Counted from the first letter of the stretch, positions 1 through 9,246 are shown. The stretch is 64,000 nucleotides of DNA from Saccharothrix algeriensis (GCF_016907655.1 NZ_JAFBCL010000001.1:2452001-2516000); one strand, 5' to 3'. The notes: generated from the sequence alone by a model not told the origin. A program made the numbers and translations.

Positions 1-384
1 CACCGGCTCGGTGGTGAGGACGGCGGCCCTGCGCTCGCCGCTCGGGTCCAGGCGGTCCAGCAGCGGCGAGCCGCCCAGGCGGCGCAGGCGGGCGCGGACG
101 CGGTCGGCCAGCTGCCGGGCGGCCTTGCGGGTGAACGTCAGGCCGAGGACGCGGTCGGGGGTGACGAAGCCGTTGGCGACCAGGTAGACGACCCGCGCGG
201 CCATCGTCTCGGTCTTGCCCGCGCCCGCGCCGGCGACGACCAGGGCGGGCGCGGTGGGCGCGGCGACGACCGCCGCCTGCTCGGGGGTCGGTCTGGGCAG
301 GCCGAGGGCTTCGGCGACCTCGAACGGGCTGGCCGGCTGCTCCAGCTCCCCCACCCGCCCTCGCTCGTCACCCGGCACCGCCAC
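1..384 (-). CDS. adnB: AdnB-type UvrD-like helicase-nuclease subunit, N-terminal part (cut by window edge)
   Basis: Only the first 128 codons are present; the gene runs off the left edge. The frame starts at a GTG at 384 and gives a UvrD-family N terminus: TPEQ Q-motif (residues 33-36), Walker A AGAGAGKT (51-58) and the motif Ia stretch TFTRKAA. It lies directly downstream of the AdnA homologue on the same strand, the order adnA-adnB known from mycobacteria (Rv3202c-Rv3201c). There the heterodimer resects double-strand breaks, each subunit carrying a motor and a RecB-like nuclease. The 182-bp gap after adnA contains no other gene. The start is not supported by a clear ribosome binding site, and the nuclease domain cannot be checked here. 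Confidence 0.82.
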   Translation of the reverse strand, partial: MAVPGDERGRVGELEQPASPFEVAEALGLPRPTPEQAAVVAAPTAPALVVAGAGAGKTETMAARVVYLVANGFVTPDRVLGLTFTRKAARQLADRVRARLRRLGGSPLLDRLDPSGERRAAVLTTEPV

Positions 385-566
385 GACCCCGCCCGCGCGG
401 CGCTGCGGCGACCCGCAGCGCGCTGATCGAGACCTCGGGGGCGGCCAACGACTGTGTCAGAGACGGCCGGCGGACGCCACCCGCGGTGGTTGACGCCACT
501 CGATCACGCGAGCACCCGTCACGCGGCGCAGCGAGCCGTGCGCGGACCGGCGGTCCGGGCCCCGGT

Positions 567-3500
567 CTACTGGCTGACCTGCCGGCCGGAGGCGTGCACG
601 GGGCAGGAGGTGCGGGCCGGGCAGCGGTCGCAGTCCGCGGTCTCCGTGGCCGGGTAGGTGGGGCCCACGCTGGAGCCCGCGGCGGCCTGGACCGCCTCCA
701 GCCAGGCCCGCACGCCCTGCTCGTCCAGCGGGGCCTGCTCCAGCTCCGTCGCGCCGGTCTTCCGGTTCTCCTTCGCCACGTAGAGCAGGCGGGCGCCGCC
801 CGGGTCGGTGCCCAGGCCGAGGTGGGTGAAGCCGCCCAGGGCGGAGGCCAGCTGGTAGACCGCCAGCTGCGGGTGCCGGCGGGCTTCCTCCCGGGTCACC
901 GGGGACTTGCCGGTCTTCAGGTCGACCACCACCGGGCGGCCGTCGCGGTCGGTCTCCAGGCGGTCGACGCGGCCCTTGACGCGCAGCCACGGGCCGCCCG
1001 CCTTCTTCGGCACCTCCACCGCGATCTCCTGCTCCACCGCGACCTGGGTGAGCTGGGAGCGGCTGGCGGCCAGCCAGGTCAGGAAGGTGTCCAGCATCCG
1101 CTCCACGCGCAGGCGCTCGCGGCGGGAGAACCACGGCGCGCCGGCGTCCACCGCCGCCCACGCCTCGGCCAGCTTGGCGCGCAGCTCCTCCTCCTGCGCG
1201 CCGGTGGCGGCGGCCTGGGCCAGGGCGTGGACGAGCGTCCCGGTGATCGACGCCAGCTCGGCCGGGTCCTGGCCGCCGTGGCGCTCCACCACCCAGCGCA
1301 GCGGGCACTTGGCCAGCACCTCCACCGTGGACGGCGAGACGCTCACCGTGTGCTCCTCGGTCCACAGCGGGGCCTCCGAGGTCACCGGGGCCAGGCCGTA
1401 CCAGGAGTCGGGGTGCGCGCCCGGCACGCCCTCGGCCGCCAGCCTGGCCAGCTGCACCGCCGCGCGACCGCGGCGCTCCTCCGGCTCGTCCGCGGAGCAG
1501 ACCACGCGGCGCAGCTCGCCGACCAGCTCGGCCAGCACCAGGCCGCGCTCGGGGGTGCTGGTGGGCCGCTCGGGCTCGTCGGTGGACAGCTCCTCCAGCT
1601 CGTCGAGGAAGCGGGAGGGCTGCTCGTCCTCGCCGCGGACGGCGCTGACCAGCAGCGTCCGCCGCGCCCGGCTGGCGGCCACCAGCAGCAGCCGGCGCTC
1701 CTCGGCCAGCAGCGGCGCGAGGGCGGAGACCTGCTCGCCCACGCCGGCCACCACGTCGACCATGCGCTCCACGCCCAGCAGGGACCCGCGCAGCCGCAGG
1801 TCGGGCCACACGCCCTCCTGCACGCCCGGCACGGCCACCACCGTCCACTCCCGACCGGCGGCGGCGTGCGCGGTCAGCACCGCCACCGCCTCGCCCACCG
1901 GGGCCGACTCGGCCAGCGTGTCACCGACGATCTGCTGCGCGGCCAGGTAGTCCGCGAAGCCGTCCGCCCCCGCGCCGGGCAGCCGGTCGACGTACTTCGC
2001 CGCGGCCTCGAACAGGCCGACGATCGCGTCCAGGTCCCGGTCGGCCTGCAGCCCGGCGGTGCCGTGCCGGGCGGACTGGGCGACCCAGCGGTTCTCCAGC
2101 CCGGTCGCCCGCCACAGCTCCCACAGGACCTGCTCGACGCTCAGGCCGGCGGCGATGTCCTCGCGCGCCTTGCGCAGCAGGCCGGCGACGCGCCGCGCGG
2201 GCTGGGCCTCGGCGTCCTCCAGGGCGGCCAGGCGGTCGTCGGACTCGATCACCTCGACCAGCAGCTCGCCGCTGGGGCGGTCGCCGCCGGCGGCCATCTC
2301 CAGGCGGCGCAGGCCGCGGCGCAACCGCCGCAGCGCCAACGGGTCCGCCCCGCCCAGCGGGGACGACAGGAGCATCGCCGCGGTGTCCTCGTCGAGGGCG
2401 CCGGGCGAGGCGGCGCACCGCACCAGCGCCAGGAACGGGGCCACGGCGGGCTGTTGGGCCGGCGGGACCCCGTCGGTCGGGACCGCGACGGGCACGCCCG
2501 CCGCCAGCAGCGCCCGCTGGAGCGCGGGCAGGACCAGGGTCGCCGAGCGCGCCACCACCGCCATCTCCGACCACGGCACGCCGTCGATCAGGTGCGCGCG
2601 CCGCAACTGGTCGGCCACCCAGCCCGCCTCCTGCGCGCCGGAGGCGAACAGGCGCACCCGAACGCTGCCCGCGGCGCCCGTCGCGCTCACCTCGCGGGCG
2701 GGGGACGCGCCCGGCAGCCGGCCGGCGAGGCGGCGCACGGCCGCGCGGATCTCCGGGGCCATCCGGTGGCCCTCGCGCAGCACGACGGTCGGGGCGTCCG
2801 CGTCGGACAGCAGCGCCGGCTCCGCGCCCCGGAACGAGAACACGGCCTGGTCCGGGTCGCCGGCGAGGACGAACTCGTGCGCGGACCCGCCCAGCCGCGA
2901 CACCAGCGCGTGCTGCAGCGGGTCCAGGTGCTGCGCGTCGTCCACCAGCAGGTGCCGCACGCGGGCGCGCTCGGCGTGCAGGACGTCCGGCTCGGTGTCG
3001 AACGCCAGCAGGGCGCTGCCCACCAGCTCGGCGGCGTCGTAGGACGGCGCGATGCCCTGGCCCTCCCCGGCCAGCAGGTTGACCTGCTCGTACTGCACGC
3101 CGAACAGGCCGGCCGCGACCCACTCGTCCCGCCCGTGCGCCCGGCCCAGCTCGACCAGGTCCTCCGGGCCCAGGCCGCGCTCGGTGGCGCGCAGCAGCAG
3201 GTCGCGCAGCTCCTGGGCGAACCCGGGCAGCGACAGGGCGGGGCGCAGGCGCTCCGGCCACTTCCGCGCGCCCATGCTCACGTCACCCGCCAGCAGCTCG
3301 CGCACCACCGCGTCCTGCTCGGGGCCGGACAGCAGGCGGGGCGCCGGCCCGCCCGCCCGGACGGCCTGCGCGCGCAGCACCGCGAACGCGTACGAGTGCA
3401 CCGTGCGGACCAGGGGCTCCCGCGTCGTCGGCAGCGCCGCGCCCTCGGCGGGGCCGGTGAGCAGCCGGGTGATGTGCGCGCGCATCGCCGCCGCCGCCCG

Positions 3501-3752
3501 CCGGTTCGGCGTCAGCACCAGCACGCTCTCCGGGTGCGCGCCGCCGCGCAGCACCCGGTCCGCCACGACCTCGGCCAGCAGCGTCGTCTTGCCCGTGCCC
3601 GGTCCGCCCAGCACGCGCAGCGGCCCGCCCGCGTGGTCGAGGACCGCTCGCGCGGGCTCGCTCCAGTCGCGCCGGGGGCGCTCCTGCCGCGCCCGGCGCA
3701 CCAGCAACGGCGCTCGGTTGCCTGCCACGCGGGTGATCGAACCACGCGCCAC
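567..3752 (-). CDS. adnA: AdnA-type helicase-nuclease subunit
   Basis: A protein of about 1061 residues, the size expected for AdnA (Rv3202c homologue). Visible UvrD-type motifs in order: Walker A GGPGTGKTT (about residues 49-57), LTPNRRAA, the Walker B-like LLVDDAQ, GDPDQAVFSFRGA (motif III), and VAASRARRTLLVSA (motif VI). The C-terminal third is a RecB/AddB-like nuclease: GRVDRLE, then VVVDLKTGKS, with CPLRW upstream and a terminal CDRCPARTSC cluster typical of a 4Fe-4S nuclease fold. Walker B reads DDAQ rather than DEAQ, compatible with a weakened motor in this subunit. The reading frame is open further upstream, into a divergent gene; GTG at 3752 is chosen because the family starts near the RGSITR region. 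GTG at 3728 is also possible. Confidence 0.85.
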   Translation of the reverse strand: MARGSITRVAGNRAPLLVRRARQERPRRDWSEPARAVLDHAGGPLRVLGGPGTGKTTLLAEVVADRVLRGGAHPESVLVLTPNRRAAAAMRAHITRLLTGPAEGAALPTTREPLVRTVHSYAFAVLRAQAVRAGGPAPRLLSGPEQDAVVRELLAGDVSMGARKWPERLRPALSLPGFAQELRDLLLRATERGLGPEDLVELGRAHGRDEWVAAGLFGVQYEQVNLLAGEGQGIAPSYDAAELVGSALLAFDTEPDVLHAERARVRHLLVDDAQHLDPLQHALVSRLGGSAHEFVLAGDPDQAVFSFRGAEPALLSDADAPTVVLREGHRMAPEIRAAVRRLAGRLPGASPAREVSATGAAGSVRVRLFASGAQEAGWVADQLRRAHLIDGVPWSEMAVVARSATLVLPALQRALLAAGVPVAVPTDGVPPAQQPAVAPFLALVRCAASPGALDEDTAAMLLSSPLGGADPLALRRLRRGLRRLEMAAGGDRPSGELLVEVIESDDRLAALEDAEAQPARRVAGLLRKAREDIAAGLSVEQVLWELWRATGLENRWVAQSARHGTAGLQADRDLDAIVGLFEAAAKYVDRLPGAGADGFADYLAAQQIVGDTLAESAPVGEAVAVLTAHAAAGREWTVVAVPGVQEGVWPDLRLRGSLLGVERMVDVVAGVGEQVSALAPLLAEERRLLLVAASRARRTLLVSAVRGEDEQPSRFLDELEELSTDEPERPTSTPERGLVLAELVGELRRVVCSADEPEERRGRAAVQLARLAAEGVPGAHPDSWYGLAPVTSEAPLWTEEHTVSVSPSTVEVLAKCPLRWVVERHGGQDPAELASITGTLVHALAQAAATGAQEEELRAKLAEAWAAVDAGAPWFSRRERLRVERMLDTFLTWLAASRSQLTQVAVEQEIAVEVPKKAGGPWLRVKGRVDRLETDRDGRPVVVDLKTGKSPVTREEARRHPQLAVYQLASALGGFTHLGLGTDPGGARLLYVAKENRKTGATELEQAPLDEQGVRAWLEAVQAAAGSSVGPTYPATETADCDRCPARTSCPVHASGRQVSQ

Positions 3753-3822
3753 CGACAGCGCCCGGCCGGGGATGCCCGGTGCGTCCCCGGCCGGGCCGGC
3801 GCGACGTGGAAAGCTGTGCCGG

Positions 3823-4149
3823 GTGGATGAGCAGTTGCACGAGATGGTCCGCGAGGTCGTGCGGTCGATCCCCCGCGGCCGGGTCGCCACCTACGGGGAC
3901 GTGGCGGAGCTGTCCCGCGCCCCGTCGCCCCGGCTGGTCGGCCAGGTCCTGAACCAGGACGGGCACGACCTGCCGTGGCACCGGGTGCTGCGGGCCAACG
4001 GCACGTGCGCGCCGCACATCGCCGACACGCAGCTGCAGCTGCTGCGCGAGGAGGGCGTGGCCGTCGTCGACGGCAGGGTCGACCTGCGCGCGCACCGCTG
4101 GGAGCGGGCGGTCAGGGAGAAGGCCGAGGAGCCGCCCGGTCTGTGGTGA
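3823..4149 (+). CDS. alkyltransferase-like (ATL) MGMT-family DNA-binding protein
   Basis: A 108-residue protein consisting only of the MGMT C-terminal DNA-binding domain, with RGRVATYGDVA in the helix-turn-helix and arginine-finger region. Where methyltransferases have PCHRV, this protein has PWHRV, so the alkyl-accepting cysteine is replaced by tryptophan. This is the hallmark of ATL proteins, which bind O6-alkylguanine without repairing it and hand the lesion to nucleotide excision repair. It is divergent from adnA (70-bp gap) and its 3' end overlaps the convergent TPR gene by 38 bp. The start is GTG at 3823. The same neighbour (Rv3204) sits beside adnAB in mycobacteria. Confidence 0.85.
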   Translation: MDEQLHEMVREVVRSIPRGRVATYGDVAELSRAPSPRLVGQVLNQDGHDLPWHRVLRANGTCAPHIADTQLQLLREEGVAVVDGRVDLRAHRWERAVREKAEEPPGLW

Positions 4150-4501
4150 CCCGCTCCCGCACGCGGGCCACCTCGGCCTCGACCGCCGGGTCGCGGGTCA
4201 GCGCGGCGGCCAGGCGCAGCTGCGGCAGCGCCTCCGCGTGCCTGCTCTGCCGGCTGAGCGTGCGCCCGAGCAGCAGCCGGGCGTAGCCGTCGGACGGGTC
4301 GAGGTCGACCAGCTCCCGCAGCACGCCCTCGGCCCTGCCCAGCGCGGCGGACTGGAAGTGCGCCAGCGCCAGCTCGGTCAGCACGGTCCGGTCGGCGGGC
4401 GCGTGCGACGCGGCCTGCGCCAGGAACCGCGCGGCGGTGCTCGGGTCGCCCGCGGCCCGGAACTCCCGACCGTGGTCCAGCAGTTGGCGGATGTCGGTCA
4501 T
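4112..4501 (-). CDS. tetratricopeptide-repeat protein
   Basis: A 129-residue protein made of about three TPR-like helical hairpins, visible as repeated A-x3-G/A-x2-Y/F patterns: FRAAGDPSTAARFLAQAA, then LALAHFQSAALGRAEGVLRE, then LLGRTLSRQSRHAEALPQL. It probably acts as a small protein-protein interaction scaffold; the partner is unknown. It has no signal peptide or membrane segment. Its last codons overlap the end of the convergent ATL gene. The upstream 211 bp (4502-4712) contain no gene but include a small AT-rich island near 4650-4672 with an imperfect dyad (GTTGAAATCTCAAC) that could belong to its promoter. Confidence 0.7.
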   Translation of the reverse strand: MTDIRQLLDHGREFRAAGDPSTAARFLAQAASHAPADRTVLTELALAHFQSAALGRAEGVLRELVDLDPSDGYARLLLGRTLSRQSRHAEALPQLRLAAALTRDPAVEAEVARVRERVTTDRAAPRPSP

Positions 4502-4712
4502 GTCGGCTCCTCCTCCACCGCGTCGGGGATCTCCCGACGCGGGTTCACCGCGAACGGCCCCGTGGCGCCCGTGCGGCGCGTGGGACCGGGACGGCGAGGT
4601 CGGGGCGGGTGCCCCTCCGCCGGGGTCCGGGGTCGTTCACCCCCGTCAACGTTGTTGAAATCTCAACTATTCCGGGACGGGGGTGCGCCGCCCCGCGCGG
4701 GCCGGCGGGGGG

Positions 4713-5510
4713 TCAGAGCAGGTCGAGCACCTTCGTGGCCGTGCGCTCCAGCCCGACCAGGGACCGCGGGCCGGACAGCGGGTGCAGGGCGTGCACGGCC
4801 AGGCGGAACAGCGCGGCGCGCAGCACCACCTGCGGCCACTCGGCCAGGTGCGACCACCGCCGCAGCAGGCCGTCGTCCGCGCCGCCCCAGGACAGGGCGT
4901 CCACGACGACGATCGCGGCGCCGTACTCGGCGGGCCGCCAGAACGCGGCGAAGTCGATGACCGCCGGGGCCGCGTCACCGGCGAACAGCACGTTGCCGAA
5001 CAGGTCGCCGTGCACGACCTGGGGCCGCAGCGACACCGGACCGCGGTGCGCGGCGAGCACGTCGAACAGCCGGCCGCCCAGGTCCGGGTCCAGCTCGGCC
5101 GACTCCTCGCCCCAGGCGCACCGGTCGGCCACCGCGAACACGTCCGCGCGGGAGTCCAGGAACCGGGGCCGGGGCAGGTCGCGGGTCGCCCGGTGCAGGC
5201 GGACGGCGACCTCCACGATCTCGTCGTGCCGGGGCTCCGCCCGACCGGACAGGTACCTCGTGGCCGCCCACCCGCCCACGACGTACCGGCCGTCGGTCGA
5301 GCGCAGGGGTCTGCCCACCCGCAGGTTCTCCACGTCCAGCACGTCGAGCGTGCGGGCCACCCACGTCGCCTCGGCGGGGTTGCCGGCCGGCCGGATCGCC
5401 GCGTCGCCGCAGCGCCACACCGGGCCGGCGTCGATCAGCTCCGGTTCGGCGTCGCGCGCGCCGAACGCGGCGCGCACGTGCGACGGCGGCGGCTCCGGGG
5501 ATGGGGTCAC
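4713..5510 (-). CDS. TIGR02569-family aminoglycoside-kinase-like protein
   Basis: A 265-residue protein of the actinobacterial TIGR02569 family (Rv3205c homologue), distantly related to aminoglycoside and choline phosphotransferases. The Brenner-type catalytic loop is visible as HGDLFGNVLF, followed by the metal-binding VIDFAAFWRP. The substrate is unknown; linkage to moeZ is conserved in actinobacteria. The GTG start at 5510 is preceded by a TAGCGT -10-like box ending 6 nt upstream, so the mRNA is probably leaderless. The gap to moeZ contains the moeZ terminator. Confidence 0.75.
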   Translation of the reverse strand: MTPSPEPPPSHVRAAFGARDAEPELIDAGPVWRCGDAAIRPAGNPAEATWVARTLDVLDVENLRVGRPLRSTDGRYVVGGWAATRYLSGRAEPRHDEIVEVAVRLHRATRDLPRPRFLDSRADVFAVADRCAWGEESAELDPDLGGRLFDVLAAHRGPVSLRPQVVHGDLFGNVLFAGDAAPAVIDFAAFWRPAEYGAAIVVVDALSWGGADDGLLRRWSHLAEWPQVVLRAALFRLAVHALHPLSGPRSLVGLERTATKVLDLL

Positions 5511-5646
5511 GCCGGCACGCTACCTGCCCGAAGGCCGGGTGTGGTGGAGGCTGTGGCGGATTGCGCCACCCGCCGACCGCGCCGCCCGACCGCCGGGGAG
5601 CCGGCGGGCGGGCCCCGCCTCCCCGCGGTCGAACGGCGTGGTCTGC

Positions 5647-5672
5647 GGGGCCGCCCCGGCGGGGGCGGCCCC
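5647..5672 (-). terminator. stem-loop downstream of moeZ
   Basis: Perfect 11-bp arms (GGGGCCGCCCC and its complement) around a 4-nt loop, a few bases beyond the moeZ stop codon. It lacks a long T tract on the minus strand, as is common for actinobacterial terminators. Confidence 0.6.
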
Positions 5673-5678
5673 GGTGGG

Positions 5679-6851
5679 TCAGTAGGTGGGCAGGCTCTGG
5701 TCCACCTCGCGGGCCCAGGCCAGCACGCCGCCGCCCACGTGCACGGCGTCCTTGAAGCCGGCCCGGTGCAGGGCGGCCAGGGCCTCGGCCGAGCGCGCGC
5801 CCGACTTGCAGTGCAGCACGACCTGCTTGTCCTGCGGCAGGTCGGCGAACGCCTCGCCGGACAGGATGCGGTCCTTGGGGATCAGCACCGAGCCCGGGAT
5901 GCGCACGATCTCGAACTCGTGCGGCTCGCGGACGTCCACCAGCAGGAAGTCCTCGCCGGCGTCCTGCTTCTGCTTGAGCTCCAGCGGCGTGATGGTGTTG
6001 CCGGCCGCCGCCTGCTGGGCGTCGTCGGACACCACGCCGCAGAACGCCTCGTAGTCGATCAACTCGGTGATCTTGGGGCTGTTCGGGTCCTTGCGGATCC
6101 GGATCGTGCGGTAGGTCATCTCCAGGGCGTCGTAGACCATGAGCCGGCCGAGCAGCGTCTCGCCGATGCCGGTCAGCAGCTTGATCGCCTCGGTGACCAT
6201 GATCGAGCCGATCGACGCGCACAGCACGCCCAGGACGCCGCCCTCGGCGCACGAGGGGACCATGCCGGGCGGCGGCGGCTCCGGGTACAGGTCGCGGTAG
6301 TTCAGGCCCGCGCCGTCCGGCGCGTCCTCCCAGAACACGCTGACCTGGCCCTCGAACCGGAAGATCGAACCCCAGACGTACGGCTTGCCCAGCAGCACCG
6401 CCGCGTCGTTGACCAGGTACCGGGTGGCGAAGTTGTCCGTGCCGTCCAGGATCAGGTCGTAGTCGCGGAAGATGTCGAGCACGTTCTCCGAGTTCAGGTG
6501 GACCTGGTGCAGGACCACCTTCACGAACGGGTTGATCTCGGCCACCGAGTCGCGCGCGGACTCCGCCTTCGGCTTGCCGATGTCGGACTGCCCGTGGATC
6601 ACCTGACGCTGGAGGTTCGACTCGTCCACCACGTCGAAGTCGACGATCCCGAGCGTGCCCACCCCGGCGGCGGCGAGGTAGAGCAGCGCCGGCGAGCCCA
6701 ACCCGCCCGCGCCCACCACCAGGACCTTCGCGTTCTTCAGCCGCTTCTGCCCGTCAACCCCGACGTCCGGGATGATCAGGTGCCGGCTGTACCGCGCGAC
6801 TTCTTCCTTGGTCAGCTCCGCTGCGGGCTCAACGAGCGGCGGAAGCGCCAT
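5679..6851 (-). CDS. moeZ: MoeZ, adenylyltransferase/sulfurtransferase for sulfur-carrier proteins
   Basis: A 390-residue protein with an N-terminal ThiF/MoeB-like E1 domain (nucleotide loop GAGGLGS at 47-53, DGTDNF) and a C-terminal rhodanese domain with active-site HCKSGARS (Cys about 348). MoeZ activates small ubiquitin-like sulfur carriers (MoaD, CysO, ThiS types) and transfers sulfur to them, serving molybdopterin, cysteine and often thio-natural-product synthesis. The ATG at 6851 is preceded by a strong GAGGAGG. The open frame upstream of it is not needed. The paired CxxC zinc motifs of E. coli MoeB are not seen; only a single conserved cysteine (VPSCAEGG) remains at that place. Confidence 0.92.
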   Translation of the reverse strand: MALPPLVEPAAELTKEEVARYSRHLIIPDVGVDGQKRLKNAKVLVVGAGGLGSPALLYLAAAGVGTLGIVDFDVVDESNLQRQVIHGQSDIGKPKAESARDSVAEINPFVKVVLHQVHLNSENVLDIFRDYDLILDGTDNFATRYLVNDAAVLLGKPYVWGSIFRFEGQVSVFWEDAPDGAGLNYRDLYPEPPPPGMVPSCAEGGVLGVLCASIGSIMVTEAIKLLTGIGETLLGRLMVYDALEMTYRTIRIRKDPNSPKITELIDYEAFCGVVSDDAQQAAAGNTITPLELKQKQDAGEDFLLVDVREPHEFEIVRIPGSVLIPKDRILSGEAFADLPQDKQVVLHCKSGARSAEALAALHRAGFKDAVHVGGGVLAWAREVDQSLPTY

Positions 6852-7040
6852 CTGATCCTCCTCGACGAAACATGTCCTGTACCGACGGACAACACCAGAC
6901 TGCTCCACCGTCTTCCCCGATGGGAAGCCGTCCCAGTGCGTGGACACGAAGCAACCGGGCCGCCGCGGCGGCGCCCAGGGCGGCCGGGCGCCCCCGACCC
7001 GCAGCCGCCGGCAGGGCGCCCGCTCAGGGCAGCGGGACGC

Positions 7041-8063
7041 CTAGCGGGGCGCGACCGGGAACGCGTTGGCGGTGCAGACCTTGCCGTCGGCGGGCACGAC
7101 ACCGCGGTTCGAGGCGTCCACCTCGTTGAGCAGCGCCACGTAGTCGTTGGCCACGCCGAACGTCTGCTGCATCATCACCGGGGCGGGCTGGCCGTTCTCC
7201 TTGCAGCCCTCGTGCCGGTTCTCCAGGGCGTGACCGACCTCGTGGTTGATGGCGTACGCCCGATAAGTCGACAAATCGTTGCTGAACGCCTTGGCGCCGC
7301 GCACCCACCGGGCCACGTTGATGATGACCCGCTCGGTCGGCGGGTGCCAGCACGACGACTCGTACTGGATCTGGAAACCGCACAGGCTGTGCGTGGTGCT
7401 GGTGGTGGTGAGGCTGACGATGAAGTCGGCCGACGCCTCGTCCGCCACCCGCTGCAGCGCCACCCGGCCCGTGCCGACCCAGCTGCGGGGGTCGGCCAGG
7501 ATGCCGTCGACCGACCGCGCGAACGCGTCGCGGTCGCCGCCGAAGTCGGCCGCGTCGACGCCGTCCTCGACCGAGATCGCGTACCGGTAGAGCCTGCCCT
7601 GCCCGACCTGCGCCGTCGTGCCGGCCACGGCCTGCCACGTGCCGGCGCCCTGCTCGGAGTACTTCGGCCCGTCCGGCAGCTCGGCCGTGGGGATGGTGAC
7701 CAGGTCCACCTTCACCGGCGGCGTCTCGCTGGCGACGGGCGGACCCACCGAGGACGGCGCCGGGGCGGCCTGGGTGTCCCCGCCCGCCGAGCCGGGCGGC
7801 GCGGGCGCGGCGGTGTCCAGCACCACCAGCGCGGTCAGCACCAGCAGCACGGGCACGGCGTAGATCCGCCACCCGTAGTTCGCGGCCAGGCCCTTCAACC
7901 CCCGACGGCGCCGGCGCGGGTGGGGGGCGGCCGGCTCCCAGGACGCGGTCAGCGGTTCGGCGCCGGTCCGGCGCGCGCCGCGGCGGTAGCGGTCGTCGGG
8001 AGGGGTCGGCCGGGCACCCGAGGAAGGCGCCGTGCCACGCCCATCCTGCGATGTCCGGTTCAC
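7041..8063 (-). CDS. DUF3152 membrane-anchored putative zinc metalloprotease
   Basis: A 340-residue protein with a cytoplasmic, arginine-rich N terminus (ends in PRRRRR), one transmembrane segment near residues 68-88 and a large extracytoplasmic DUF3152 domain (Rv3207c homologue). Near the C terminus it carries HEVGHALENRHEGC (274-287), i.e. HExxH followed at the right spacing by a third histidine, resembling the metzincin HExxHxxGxxH signature except that the glycine is Glu. A secreted or anchored metallopeptidase role is inferred, not proven. Several cysteines (FQIQYESSCW, HEGC, KVC) suggest disulfides. The start is GTG at 8063. Confidence 0.75.
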   Translation of the reverse strand: MNRTSQDGRGTAPSSGARPTPPDDRYRRGARRTGAEPLTASWEPAAPHPRRRRRGLKGLAANYGWRIYAVPVLLVLTALVVLDTAAPAPPGSAGGDTQAAPAPSSVGPPVASETPPVKVDLVTIPTAELPDGPKYSEQGAGTWQAVAGTTAQVGQGRLYRYAISVEDGVDAADFGGDRDAFARSVDGILADPRSWVGTGRVALQRVADEASADFIVSLTTTSTTHSLCGFQIQYESSCWHPPTERVIINVARWVRGAKAFSNDLSTYRAYAINHEVGHALENRHEGCKENGQPAPVMMQQTFGVANDYVALLNEVDASNRGVVPADGKVCTANAFPVAPR

Positions 8064-8129
8064 GGCGACCAGGGTGCCACAACGCCCCGGCCCGGTGGAT
8101 CTCGGTCCACCGCCCCGGCGCGGGCCGGT

Positions 8130-9107
8130 CTACCAGGTCTCACCGGTCTCCCACATGCCCAGCACGGCCCGCGCCACCGACTCCGGGCGCTCCATCTGCG
8201 CCACGTGCCCCGTCCGGGGCAGCACCAGCAGCCGGCCGCGGGGCAGCAGCCGCGCCACCCGGGGCGCCTTGCGCACGCTGACCAGCCGGTCCTCCGCGCC
8301 CCAGACCACCAGCGCCGGCGCCGCCACCCGCGGCAGCAGCAGCCACAGCGACCGCGACCGCGGCACCAGCCACGCCCGGATCAGCTCGACCGTGCTGCGG
8401 CCCAGCGCCATCCCGGCCCACGGCTGCCCGGAGCGCTCCGCGTACTCCTCCTCCGACTGCTCGATCCGGCAGTCCGGCACCAGCGACGGGTCGGCGAAGC
8501 ACAGCCGCAGCATCTGCTGGGCGCGCTCGCGCGGGCTGACCGCGGCCAGCCGCTGCCGCACGCGGGCGCCCACCACCGGCAGGAACGCCAGCGGCAGCCG
8601 CGGGTCGGACACCCGGCGCAGGCTGGGCCGCAGGTCCGGCACCGCGGGCGAGACCAGCGTCAGCGTCCGCACCAGCTCCGGGCGGGTCGCGGCGACGATC
8701 AGCGCGATCGCGCCGCCCATCGAGTTGCCGAACAGGTGCACGGGACCGACCCCGAGCGATTCCACGTACCCGGCGACCACCTCGGCGTGGGTGGTCAGGC
8801 TGAACGTGTAGCCGGGGATCGGCTCCGAGCGCCCGAACCCGGGCAGGTCCAGCGCGTGGCCGTCCACGTGCCCGGACAGCTGGGCCGCCAGGTCCGTCCA
8901 GTTCGTCGCCGAACCGCCCAGGCCGTGCACGTAGACGGCCGTCGCCGACCCCGGCCCGGGGGTCCGCCGGACGTGCACCCGGTGCCCGGCCACCTCGACG
9001 TGGTCACCGGGCCACGGCCGGCTCGTCGCGTCCAGCGGTGGCAGCGGCGCGGTGGACAGGGGCACGCGGGTGATGGCGGTCCTGCTCGCCTCCAGGGTGT
9101 CGGTCAC
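8130..9107 (-). CDS. alpha/beta-hydrolase
   Basis: A 325-residue alpha/beta-hydrolase fold protein. The oxyanion motif VYVHGLGGSATNW, nucleophile elbow GNSMGG, acid GAEDRLV and catalytic His in RTGHVAQMERPE follow in the right order. The substrate is unknown; it may be a lipid or small ester. The GTG at 9107 has GGAG 4-8 nt upstream and fits the family start; the frame is open further upstream into the divergent tetR leader. It shares a 139-bp divergent promoter region with the tetR gene, so local regulation by that TetR is plausible. Confidence 0.8.
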   Translation of the reverse strand: MTDTLEASRTAITRVPLSTAPLPPLDATSRPWPGDHVEVAGHRVHVRRTPGPGSATAVYVHGLGGSATNWTDLAAQLSGHVDGHALDLPGFGRSEPIPGYTFSLTTHAEVVAGYVESLGVGPVHLFGNSMGGAIALIVAATRPELVRTLTLVSPAVPDLRPSLRRVSDPRLPLAFLPVVGARVRQRLAAVSPRERAQQMLRLCFADPSLVPDCRIEQSEEEYAERSGQPWAGMALGRSTVELIRAWLVPRSRSLWLLLPRVAAPALVVWGAEDRLVSVRKAPRVARLLPRGRLLVLPRTGHVAQMERPESVARAVLGMWETGETW

Positions 9108-9246
9108 GACTCCAGGATGCCTGCCGGGACGTCCTACGAAACGGGAAGGTTTTCCCGCACCGCTGCTACCAGCGAGTAAGGTTGCCGACGAGCCGGCGGG
9201 GCAACCCCTACCCGGTTCCGCGACGCACAGGTTGGCTGGAGGCACC

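Noticed and set aside
3052..3822. N-terminal extension of the ATL gene
   Set aside because: The frame is open upstream, but it is antisense to adnA and without domain similarity; the MGMT-like domain begins at the GTG at 3823.
4683..9179. Very long open frame on the plus strand
   Set aside because: It is antisense to moeZ, DUF3152 and the hydrolase, is rich in Arg/Gly/His/Pro with no domain, and arises from the GC bias of the real genes.
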